This document shows, piece after piece, positions 47,682 through 58,277 of a stretch of DNA of 64,000 nt. The notes beneath the pieces are model-generated. The model ran no database searches and was not told the origin of the DNA. It worked only from the letters and a program-made list of their open reading frames with translations. The first letter of the stretch is position 1. The number at the start of each line of letters is the position of its first letter. The DNA comes from Paralithodes platypus (lineage: Eukaryota > Arthropoda > Malacostraca > Decapoda > Lithodidae), in contig CM064519.1 in assembly GCA_032716605.1 (NCBI GenBank), positions 32,953,113 to 33,017,112 of the forward strand, written 5' to 3'. The position numbers and the translations under genes are program-made.

Positions 47682-48860
47682 ATGTTTGCTTCTTTCTTAT
47701 TATGCTTACCTAATATTGATAACATTCCTCTGGCCTCTTCTCAGTAAAACCAGCATCACATTTCCCGTTTTCCCTAATACTTCGACACTAAATGTTATCT
47801 CTTCTATTCAGCTATGCCACTATTTTTTGCCTTCTCCCATTCATAGATGTACTAATCCTATTTTAATTATTCATTGCAGAGTATATTTGTAATTATTTCC
47901 TCTATTTGATTCATCTTAACATTTCCAATTCACATCTTTCAATAATGTTCCCAAGATTACTTTATTTGCTTTCAGTATATGCCCAAACACGAGAATAAGT
48001 TGTTTGTTCAGTGTCCTGCGATGTGAGAAGGAACACTTTGTACGGTGTGTTTAAGTGTTCAAAATGTACTTGATATATAAATAAATTGCATAATATGTAA
48101 TATTATAAACAAAATAGTTTGCGAAGCCATGCTAGTATTTTCGTATGCATATATTAGCAATTTCTCTAAACCATATTGCATACCATTCTTATTTTTCAAT
48201 AAACATTGCAGTTAGCCCTCTTTCTTACCTCTATTTCTGTCTTCCTTAAACTTTACCCATTTTCTTCTTCTTCTCTTCTCTCAGAACGCCTCCTACCCCT
48301 CTGCCCCCTTCCCTTCTCCCTCCCCCCCCCCCCCCCCCCCCCCCCCCCTCCCCTCCCCTCCCCACATCCTTCCAACTGTAAAACAGGTCTGGGCGGCTCA
48401 GAATCAGCTGTTTTGGACAACCACGTGCCAAGGCAACTTCTTAGCCGGTTTTCTTTGCCTTTTCCTTCTCGTAATTTATATTTTTGCACACCTGTATTGT
48501 GAATATGAGTACGGACAAACGCGGAATAATATACGCGAGTGAAGTCTTCTGACTTGATATGGGTAAAATGTTGCTAAGTTTATACCGCATTACGCGAAAA
48601 ATAAACAACTAAAATAAAACGTTATATAGAAAAATTGCAAATTGTATATAAATTGTCATGAACTTTGGATTGCATATATTAATCACATGTCAACTTGTTT
48701 TGTAAATTATAAAGTTTATGTAAACAATCTAAGTCAGAAACAAAATACTGACCACCACAAAAGGAAAAGAAATGCAAAACAAAAGAAAAAGCTTCCGTAT
48801 CCAAAAATACCTGGGCCCAGTAGAGTTGGACCCTGTTAAACGTCTACTTCATTCAGTCTC
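47680..48860. other. intergenic sequence
   Basis: A C run of about 27 bases lies at 48,322-48,348. The rest is AT-rich; no gene recognised. Confidence 0.45.
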
Positions 48861-49028
48861 TATGAGGCTTTTAGAGCGAACCGGGAAAAGAAAAAAAAGA
48901 AAAACAGAAAAAAAAGGAGCTAGGATCAAAATGAGAAGAAAACAAATATGAGGCTTTTAGAGCGAACCGGGAAAAGAAAGAAAGAAAAAAAGGAGCTAGG
49001 ATAAAAAAAAAAAAAAAAAAAAAAAAAA
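48861..49028. repeat. tandem duplication of about 86 bp ending in poly-A
   Basis: The words TATGAGGCTTTTAGAGCGAA, CCGGGAAAAGAAA and AAAGGAGCTAGGAT occur at 48,861 and again at 48,947. The second copy runs into about 25 A (49,003-49,028). A poly-A end with a duplicated body may be a retroposed fragment, but the source is unknown. Confidence 0.85.
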
Positions 49029-50929
49029 TGGGTGTTCAACAGGTCCGGTGGGAAGTGCATCTGAATAGTCCGGTTACGTCCTATATGAATCCGGGGGCAG
49101 CGCGAGCCACCGGAACATAAACATGGCTCTAAACGCTTGTGTTACGGGCTTGCAAGTGCCTATAACGTCCACATAAAGTTGAAAATCACCACCGCAGAGG
49201 GGCCATTCCCACGCCTCTTTACTAGCCATAATGACCCGAAAGTGCTCGTAACATAAGCCCCAGAGGTCTTGTGTGGTGGTTGGTGGTAGAGGGGGGCTAA
49301 AGGAAAGGGGTTTTGACTTGTCGCTCTCAACTCTTTCACCCTCCAGTCTTCCTCAGCTTAAAGGGTCAGGCTCTCTGTGTTTATCAACTTCTGTGTCTGG
49401 AGTTCACATTTTACTCACATTATCAGTTCGTACCATCTTATCTTTCCCAACTCAAGGGGCTATGTATTTTTTCCACTGTCATCCTTTGCACATTATTTAG
49501 TGCTAACATTTATATTCCTCGTTAAAAAACAAAAGTTATAAAAGATATACCTAATTTCGCCAGAAAAATACGTCTTACTAATCTCCCTATCTGTGGGGTC
49601 CTATCTTTATGACTAATGTCGAGGTCATTGTGTTATTATATGGGTGCATGACAGGTTCTCTACATGTTTGTGTTCAAGCAGGTCTTTGTATACAATATGT
49701 GGATATTTTTGTTTACCATTTTAGAATGTTGTTTTCAGGAATGTATGAAATAATTATGAAGCAGTCAGGAGAGTAGGCCAATAGCTAGCACAACTGAAAA
49801 CTTAAGTAGATTTGATGTTATAATGCCATTAATACAATAACACGTTTTCGTGGAGTTTATCAGTTAAAATGTATTGTTAATTATATTGGTATACGGAGAA
49901 GTGGCTTCATGGTTTGCTTCAGAAAATAAGACGAATCAAATTAATCCAAAAGAAAAACACGGAAAGAAAGAATGAATAGAAAGTAAAATAAACTCGAATA
50001 TAATAGTGCCAGCAATTTAAGAACACGAACACAAAACTCCAATATAATAGTGATGGAGAAGGAGGAAGCTTAAGGAGTAAGTACAAAAACACGCGCATAG
50101 AAGGATATAGAAGGTTTTCCAGAGCCTTAAACAATATTCATAAAAGCCACTGGGGACTACCTCCAGGCGCAACCTTAGATGGGCAGTAGCGCCACCCCTG
50201 TCACCTCTTGTTAGGGTAACTAGAGGAAGGGGAGGACGAAGAGGATGAGGAGGAGAAGAGGAAAGAGGAAAGGGGGAACTTAAAAGAGATAAGTTGATGA
50301 TTGTGATAATGGTGATGATGGAGAGGAAACTGAGAAGCTTTATAGAGATAGGAAGATATCAGATTAGAGGAGAAGAAGAGCAGATTATAAGAACATATAA
50401 GAGGAAGAATAAGTTAATGGAAAAGCGAAACATGAGAGGCATAGCAGCTCCAGATGAAGAGGAGGGGAGAGAGAAGCGTCTAAGGAGGGGGAGAGTAAGA
50501 AGGCCTGGTATTAGTGGGCGAGCGAAAATTGGATTTAACTTGCCAAGAGGGGCAAATAGGGAGATAGGTCAGTGTCGGGGTGCTTAAGACGTATTATTTC
50601 GAAGGGGTTTCTGGGAGAATTACTATAGAACGAATTTTGGACAATCTCAGTAACAAACCCATATATACTTGTCCAGTGAGTTACATACTACGGTACTCAC
50701 AAGTATAAATATCTACTATATAAGTCAATAAGATAGTGGATGGGCAATCCACTTTTATCTATTAATTTAGTTTTAATCAAACTTTTAGTATACACACTCA
50801 AGTACCCATTTAATTATCTGTCTGACTCAACTACACATATATTTATCTGTCTATTCATCCATTTGTTACAACGTCAGGTTAGTGTAAGGGTCTTCGCGTC
50901 GGAGCACTATCAGCGCCAGCAATAAGACA
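49029..50929. other. intergenic sequence
   Basis: The interval 49,040-49,250 is GC-balanced and CpG-containing without a gene model. About 50,225-50,520 is purine-rich (GA-type); the 97-codon frame there is low-complexity. Confidence 0.45.
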
Positions 50930-51300
50930 TGTAGTTAATTGTTCCATACCATGTGCAACGCTAGCCTTCCCTATGTGTTTATGGAAGAAAATTAAGTGCT
51001 TCCTTATATGCATTGTTTATTTATAGCTTTTGCCAAGTTAAATTAAATAATAACACATTTTTGTATAGATGTGATACCACCATATAGGCCTACATCCAGT
51101 CACTTACGTATACAAGCCTGTCTATCCACGTATGTATATGCGTATGTAACTAACCACCTATATGTATGTGTCTATCTATGTATCAGTCTGTCTGCCACGG
51201 CGTGAGGCTAGTGGAGGGAGTAGTAGCGGCAGGTAGCCAAGCAGTTAATTGTTCCATACCGTGTGCACCGCTAGCCTTCCTTGTGTGTGTGTTTATGGCC
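50930..51300. repeat. pair of direct repeats of about 55 bp, 309 bp apart
   Basis: AGTTAATTGTTCCATACCAT...GCTAGCCTTCC at 50,932 recurs as AGTTAATTGTTCCATACCGT...GCTAGCCTTCC at 51,243, each followed by TGTGTTTATGG. The spacing fits a local duplication whose intervening part has diverged. Confidence 0.85.
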
Positions 51301-51619
51301 GGACGCTAAGTGGTTCCACAGGCTGCAGGGTAAACGGGGGCCTGATGTATACCCGTCAAGCCCGGGCAATGGCTGTAAAAACCGTAAACTGTTTACTCTC
51401 GCCCGCCGGAGGAACTAATGATAAACACGGCACCAGGGTTAAAGCTACCCACAGACAGGAAAAGAGAAGAAGGATACGTTATTACCTCATTTCTTGTAAT
51501 TTTAAACGATAGTTCCCACGTTTTACAATCTATGGGATATATTGACAAACATGTTACAAGGGTTTGAGGTAGAAAGAGACGACAAAATAGTCAGAATTAT
51601 TGTGTAATTTGTTTTAAGG
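51301..51619. other. intergenic sequence
   Basis: Balanced composition at 51,301-51,470 (TCGCCCGCCGGAGG). An 87-codon + frame has no recognisable domain. Confidence 0.4.
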
Positions 51620-52288
51620 ATAGATCACAAGTTGTTTCATATAATCTATAGAATATGATTATGATTTAAACATAGATCACAAGTTGTTTCATATAATCTA
51701 TAGAATATGATTATGATTTAAACATAGATCACAAGTTGTTTCATATAATCTATAGAATATGATTATGATTTAAACATAGATCACAAGTTGTTTCATATAA
51801 TCTATAGAATATGATTATGATTTAAACATAGATCACAAGTTGTTTCATATAATCTATAGAATATGATTATGATTTAAACATAGATCACAAGTAGTTTCAT
51901 ATAATCTATAGAATATGATTATGATTTAAACATAGATCACAAGTTGTTTCATATAATCTATATAATATGATTATGATTTAAACATAGATCACAAGTTGTT
52001 TCATATAATCTATAGAATATGATTATGATATAAACATAGATCACAAGTTGTTTCATATAATCTATAGAATATGATTATGATTTAAACATAGATCACAAGT
52101 TGTTTCATATAATCTATAGAATATGATTATGATTTAAACATAGATCACAAGTTGTTTCATATAATCTATAGAATATGATTATGATTTAAACATAGATCAC
52201 AAGTTGTTTCATATATAATCTATAAAATATGATTATGATTTAAGGATAGATCACAAGTTGTTTCATATAATATATAGGATATGATTAT
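51620..52288. repeat. 52-bp minisatellite, about 13 copies
   Basis: The unit starts ATAGATCACAAGTTGTTTCA and repeats with near-perfect 52-bp spacing. Single changes mark a few units (AAGTAG near 51,889, TATATAATATG near 51,961, GATATAAAC near 52,028, an ATAT insertion near 52,212). The first and last units are preceded by AAGG, whereas the internal ones are preceded by AAAC. Confidence 0.97.
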
Positions 52289-53023
52289 TAAATATTCAGA
52301 GATGCGTATCTACTAAAACGTTCTCACTTTCATCACTTCCACCTCTCATAATATATTCACCACCTTTTCTACCTAGATAGAGCAGCCGAGGATAATACCG
52401 CCGGGCCGTCATTGGTTCCAGAGCATTCATTGACCGGCCATACATCATGCTATACGGTGAACGAGACCTAGAATTACATAGCCTTGTCACGGAACGGCCA
52501 CACGATAATACTCTACGTTCATTCATCACCACCCTACACATTCCGTGACAATCATCCGGTAATATTCTATATTCGGGTTTCTAAAACGTAAATTGTTTCC
52601 ACCTCCTTACCCATGAATTTTAACACATCCAAAGTTAGTGATATATACAGTATATACTGTATATATATGTTTGTAATTTATTCACCAAAGCTACCTTGTA
52701 TATATTTGATTAATGCTGGACGTGCTAATGTCTTGTTGGAGAGATTGGAAGTGTAAAGACTGTATTTTCATTGCTAGACATATACAAATAGTTAGAATTG
52801 GATAAGTTTAAAGGGATCTTCAATAATTTGTTCCTATAATATGCCAAAATATTAAACATCATCATAGGAATCTCTCTCTCTCTCTCAGATATCACTTAAT
52901 ATTTCCTGAGACAATTTATACAATATTACATCACACCCTGAGTTAAAGGAACTGTAAAGAATTAGGAAATGCCAAACGGCGTACGTCATGTGGCTATATG
53001 GAAAACGTGAGGGTAATGATATA
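52289..53023. other. intergenic sequence
   Basis: 52,385-52,550 is GC-balanced with overlapping open frames on both strands (81 codons -, about 50 codons + ending at TGA near 52,548), but no domain is recognised. AT palindromes near 52,645-52,668 and a short CT array at 52,871-52,888. Confidence 0.4.
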
Positions 53024-53026
53024 TTC

Positions 53027-53115
<89 letters not shown>
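53024..53115. repeat. (CT)n microsatellite
   Basis: CT dinucleotides, one CCCT interruption near the start. Confidence 0.97.
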
Positions 53116-53119
<4 letters not shown>

Positions 53120-55124
53120 AAAATATGTAGGCAACACACACAATGGACATTCACCTATACCTATGCCAAGATATATTATATTTATTTACTTGGTTACTGA
53201 AGATACCGAAGTATTGTTGCATCTCAGGAGCTAACAGTTAGGCATTGATGCAATTATTTTCTCCCAATTTTTGGGTTTATTGGCTGCATAAAATGGTAAT
53301 GGGATAACTGGGATTATAATAGGAAAGCCGTCTTACTGAAATAGGTAGACGAGATAGCCCTTTTCATTAACGTATATCAATCACAAATAATAAGCCACAA
53401 TACCTTCTAAATCCAGTACATGTCAAGCAATAAATTAGGTTCTACGTCTGTCTTACTTATGCATGTGTGGTGGATGATAAATAGCATTCTTGAAATACTG
53501 GGCCACTGGAGATGCATATTCAGTCATTCCCTTGAGTTAGCACGTACTCCGAGCGTGTGCTTAGAATGAAGAACGCTCGCATAAAAACACGTACAGATCA
53601 GCTCAATTACGCACGATCACGAACCGAGTCCACCAGGGGTAAAGAAGAAGTCGTAAGACCACCTTTCCAACAAATTGTCTATCCTAGTTTATCTTATCTG
53701 ACACTATTTAGAGGGTATTCTGCGTTACTATTGGCACATCAAATGATAACAAAGTAACTGAAACATTATGAAACATAACAGAAAAGCTACTAGACCATGA
53801 TTGTTGCAATAGTTACTGTAAAAAAGGGTGAGTGTAAATCCCTCTTAAGAATGAATCCAAATATGAGATAGTGCTTGAGGGTTCTTTGAAGACCTGAATG
53901 CACGGAGGACGGTCATGAAGAGGTATGCATTCAGGTCTGTGCATGGGAATTCCTACCAACCAGTACCCAAGTATGATAAATGGGTGCTGCGTAGCATGCA
54001 CTTGAAATTGTGTCCATGCCAAAGTCGATAGGAATTGTTGGAGTTTGATATAAAGGTTATGGAGGCTAGTTCAAGAGTGATAATATAATACAGTGTTGGG
54101 AATTTTGTAAGCCAATTTCTTAGCCATATAAACCTTTTTTCACACACACACACATATATATATATATACCACTTTTTCCTTTGTCTCTCGCTCACACACA
54201 CACACACACACATCCTCCCCCCCCCTCTCTCTCTCTCTTTCTCCCTCCATTCCCCTCTCGTTACCAAACAATTATTAAGAAGCTCCACGCGGGACGGCCA
54301 TCATTAGGAGCTCAGGGAGGCGTTGGATAATTTACTCGAATGAGGTAATAGCCTAAATTAAGTCTAGGTGAGAGAGAGACCCCCAACCCGAACCCATACT
54401 CTTTCTTTATTTTGTCTTTAATATTTGTGTTTTTCCTGTGCTTCCTGATTTATTGTGCCAATAAAATTACTTATGCTTCTACCCTAAGATTTATATATTC
54501 TTTGATATTTGCCGACTGTTTTATATTCCCCTATTATTGAATTCCATAATGATTCAACTCTCTATTCCATGTGTTACATTTTAGACAATTTATCTGTAAA
54601 CTCTGATTGTACGATGTATGTTGCGACCGATATTTGTGCATGTTTCTTTGTGCTTGCATTGGGGAAATTAGGTATCGTCTCGTAGTGTACAATGACCATG
54701 TTAACATTTTAGAACATATACATTTGTTATAGTTAATACTGAATGCATAACGTGTATAAAAGCTCTAAGATCATTGTACTGTTAAGTCAGGACGATTGGT
54801 TTTAGTCAAGCTAAATGACTTCCCTTTGATACAAGGTTTAACATGCATGGTAAACTTGGATTAGGAGTAGCATGAACATTTACATTATCTTGAAATCAAT
54901 ATTTTTACACGAAATTCCTTTTACCAAATCATCTTTTTATTTGACCAACAACTTCGCATGTCCCCTGTTAGCAAAAATAAATAAAAATAAAATAAATAAA
55001 TACAAATACATAAACGAATAAATCAATAAATTAATATATAACAGTAAAAATACAATAACAAAAGTTCCAGATAATTAAAACAGACAAGTAAACTTTCTAG
55101 AAGGGAATAACAAAAGTGATTGTA
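53116..55124. other. intergenic sequence
   Basis: No gene recognised. A perfect 13-bp inverted repeat lies at 53,890-53,938. CA/AT/CA and C-rich simple tracts occur at 54,141-54,245. Confidence 0.45.
53890..53938. repeat. 13-bp perfect inverted repeat (hairpin)
   Basis: AGACCTGAATGCA and TGCATTCAGGTCT are separated by 23 bases. The stem is too short for a canonical microRNA precursor. No element boundary is visible. Confidence 0.6.
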
Positions 55125-55520
55125 GGGATGGTGGTGAAAGAAGGGGTGGTAGTAGCTAAGTGTTTTGAATGTGTATGTAAGAGTGAGCAAAAATGTCTGG
55201 TAACGAGTAGGTGAGGATAGAGATGAGAGTGAGGGAGAGGGTAACAGATATGGTCGTGGGTGATGATGAGAGTGGTGGTGGTGACATTTTTGGAGTGAGG
55301 AACTGAGTGTGTGCGTATGTGTAAGTGGGTGTGAGGATGGGAGGTGTGGGAAGGAGTGAGGATAAGGGGAAGAGTGAGGGAGGAGCCAGGATGAAGGCGG
55401 GGGAGGTTTGGGAGGGGGTGAGGATAGGGGAAGGAGTGAGGGAAGGCTCAGGGTAAGGGAGGAGTAGGGGTAGGTACTAGGGTATAGGGGTGGGAGTGAA
55501 GAATCGTGCGTGATGGGATA
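55125..55520. repeat. G-rich strand-asymmetric tract
   Basis: Words such as GGGTGAGGATAGGGGAAGGAG and GTGAGGATAAGGGGAAGAG repeat loosely near 55,360 and 55,416. C is depleted on the + strand. The 174-codon - strand frame (Ser/Pro/His/Leu) is compositional. Confidence 0.65.
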
Positions 55521-55805
55521 TGAAGTCAGGTCGGCATACTTAAACACCCTAGCATGACGTACAGGTGCGGCGATGAGCTACGTGACGAGTGTGAGATAGT
55601 GTGTGGGGAGATGTTAACGGCACCTCTATCCACCCCGGCCACACAGACGATAATCATACGAGGAGGGGATCGGGGGAAAAAACATGAAGAAGAAATAAAC
55701 GCGGTAATATATCCACGCCATTTGAGGGCTGGGGTTATTTTTAGCAATATGTGTGAATTTGGTCCGAACAAGACGCATTCCAGAGAAAACGAGAGTTTGA
55801 GTTGC

Positions 55806-55845
<40 letters not shown>

Positions 55846-56809
55846 GTGCTACCGTGCTACCGTGCTACCGCCAGACGCTGCAGACGCTCTGTCAACGCTC
55901 TCACGATATCGATCATAATTTGAGTATTAACTACTCATCCTCTTCATTCTTGTGCATGAAAGGTGGTTAAGAGCACGTTTAACCATCCTGTAGCTTAGTA
56001 AGTAACACTGCACGATATTTCGCTGTGTATTGACTGAAAAACTTTGTGTTTATCACAAGACTCCTGCTCGGACAGGGCGCCACTAGCGCCATCTATTGTT
56101 TTGTTTTGCTTTGTAAACAAACGCTCTCTTATTACTATTTTATATAAAATCGTAGCCCCTAATTTTACCCATTACCTACTGTAGTAAGTATCAATTTAAC
56201 TGCCTTGTATGTAAGTAAAGCTTTGCATATTAATTTGCTAATAAACAATATTGTTTACTAACTAACCGCCTACAGGGACTAACGCCGACACCATTTTGTA
56301 AACAAACCTTTTTTGGGGATTATACATATTAAATTACAGCACATTTTGTACCAAATTTAAGTGCATTCATTTATCTTTTCCCCCTAGATATATTCTTGAC
56401 TTTTTCTCCTCAGACTGATTTTACTTTAAGCTAAGGGTGGTATTTGTACAAACTAACCTAGCCTAACCCAACCTGCCAAGCTTTTAACCTAACCCAAACC
56501 TAGCCTAGCCTATAGCCAGCCAATCTGTTTTATTATTAACTCTTGTAGATATTGTATTTGGTATCCTACTGTAGCTATATATATCTGTAATTTTAGTTGT
56601 TACTTGCACGATCTTGTAATAACCTTTGACTGATACACTTTTTTATCTAAAAAGAGTAGGCTACTGCTTTACTAGGCTTCAGTGACACCAGGGTCATCTG
56701 TTGACACAGTATATTAACCCCTTGTGTGCAGTCACACTTTATTTTTATATAATCTCTATTTGGTGAATTGTATATTTAGTTACATATTCTGTTATACATA
56801 TTTGTTTAA
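55521..56809. other. intergenic or undetermined 5' flank of the CR1 element
   Basis: A (CT)n array lies at 55,809-55,843 and a 9-bp repeat GTGCTACCG three times at 55,847-55,873. CCTAA-type words occur at 56,451-56,515 (CTAACCTAGCCTAACCCAAC). TTGTAAACAAAC occurs twice (near 56,111 and 56,297). The 5' boundary of the retroelement is not visible, so part of this may be its leader. Confidence 0.4.
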
Positions 56810-57041
56810 GGTTAGGTTATCACACCTGGTAGCCTATTTCTGCGAATTTCAATTTTATTATATTCGGTTAGGCTATTCAACGCTGGTAGCCTATTATTGC
56901 GTATTTCAATTTAAAAAAAAAAAACTTTTGGTTAGGCTATCGCCCCTGGAAGCCTAATTCTGCGTATCTCAACATTTTTGTTTTCGGTTAGGCTATCACC
57001 CCTGATATCCTATTTCTGCGTATTTCAGCATATTTGTTTTC
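56810..57041 (+). promoter_or_regulatory. four tandem 5' UTR monomers (56-64 bp), candidate internal promoter
   Basis: Units start GGTTAGGYTAT at 56,810, 56,866, 56,930 and 56,986, each followed by a CCTGG...CCTA.TTCTGCGTATTTCA block. The second unit is longer because of a run of 12 A. A fifth start (GGTT at 57,042) passes into GAAGTG words. Tandem 5' monomers act as promoters in some other non-LTR elements such as mouse L1; that role here is inferred. Confidence 0.7.
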
Positions 57042-57142
57042 GGTTGAAGTGATTGAAGTGTTTTTAAAGTGAGTGAAGTGTTGTAAAGTGAGTGAATTGT
57101 TTTTTAAGTGAGTGAAGTGATCTGAAGAAAGTGACTGTCACC
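57042..57142 (+). repeat. GTGAGTGAA-rich leader repeats upstream of ORF1
   Basis: AAGTGAGTGAAGTG or near variants occur about four times at a spacing of roughly 20-25 bp, ending just before the ORF1 start codon. Confidence 0.75.
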
Positions 57143-58179
57143 ATGCCTCGCGCTTGTGCGAACTGCGCCGGTAGGTTTGGTGAGTCCATGTTTGCTACTA
57201 TCGATCTTCAAGTCTGCCGGCTCTGCCAGCAACGAGAGAATTTTACAGTGAAATTAGATGAAGCCTACAACAAGATCAACGTCCTCACCATGAAGCTGGA
57301 ATCACTCCAAGAGTTTGTAACACTCAACGTTGGAGTGCCACAAACTTCAATTGTCACCGCAACTCCAGCAGCCACCAACGCCCCAACGTCAAATGCTAAC
57401 AATTCAACGCCTACAGTAGCCATTTCAGCTGATGTTTCCGATACTCAAGATACAAATAGCGACTCTCTTCCCCCTCAAGACAACTTCCGTGTCGTGAGGA
57501 ACAACGTTTGCCCCAAGACCAGGAAACACATACCGATTACCGAGTGTCAAAACCGTTTCCAGATATTCGCAGACTCAGATGACGAAGAGGAAATAGAAGA
57601 AGTCCGGCTCGTGGGAGACTCGATGATACGTGGTCAGCTCACAGAGTTTTGCGCCAGGGCACCTAAGACCAGGAAGCGTTTTGTATCCCTGGTGGTGGTG
57701 TGGATGACGTAGTTGCAGCAGTTGACGAAGTATCAAAGCTGGCCCCTGCAAATACAATGTACGTCATCCACGTTGGATCCAACGATATACAGCGAACCCG
57801 GTCGGAAGATTTGCTTTTAAAGTACCAGCAGCTGATCAAGTCGTTTAAGGAGAAGTCATCAAGGATCATCGTCTCAGGAATCGTCCCCCGGCTCGGTGTA
57901 GAGAGCCGATTTTACAACATAGCCACCAGCACAAATCGTTGTCTAGCAAACCTCTGCAGGAAGGAGAACGTGGGATTCGTCGACACCTGGGACAATTTCT
58001 ACTACGATGACTATTTGTTTTCGGATGATGGAGTTCATCTGAACCAGGTGGGAGCAGCGCGTTTTGGGCGTCTTCTCAACGATGCGGTGAAGGATTTTCG
58101 GAGAAGAAATCGACTCAGCACAGGACAACCAGGAAGGAGGACCGAAGACAGCGAGGACGGCAATCTACAAAGGAATTAA
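57143..58179 (+). pseudogene. CR1 ORF1 protein with SGNH esterase-like domain (one frameshift)
   Basis: The ATG at 57,143 is preceded by GTCACC, a good start context; the frame upstream of it has only a GTG. The N-terminus MPRACANCAGRF...CRLCQQ has two CxxC pairs, a likely zinc-binding fold. A short heptad-like segment (TVKLDEAYNKINVLTMKLES) follows, then a Thr/Asn/Ser-rich linker. The C-terminal half has SGNH/GDSL signature blocks: GDSM (near 57,613), GSND (near 57,774) and DGVHL with its Asp/His pair (near 58,027). Such esterase domains are known in CR1/L2 ORF1 proteins, which bind element RNA; their esterase role is unclear. One base appears lost in the T run near 57,676-57,679, so the frame shifts between the GDS and GSND blocks. 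Ends with TAA at 58,177-58,179. Confidence 0.88.
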
Positions 58180-58277
58180 ATACTAATCCGTCAAGAACCG
58201 CGAATTTGGATAAAGCTCCACCAACACGACCCAAATTCAAAACCGTCAGGGATAACGACCGAGGACCGAGGACAGCC

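Noticed and set aside
51620..52288. CRISPR array (regular 52-bp period)
   Set aside because: Whole units are near-identical with no unique spacers, and the sequence is eukaryotic in character; it is a minisatellite.
53890..53938. microRNA precursor
   Set aside because: Only 13 paired bases; too short for a canonical precursor and no evidence of a mature product.
55023..55547. 174-codon - strand open frame
   Set aside because: The sequence is a G-rich/C-poor degenerate repeat; the frame is Ser/Pro/His/Leu low complexity without a domain or good start context.
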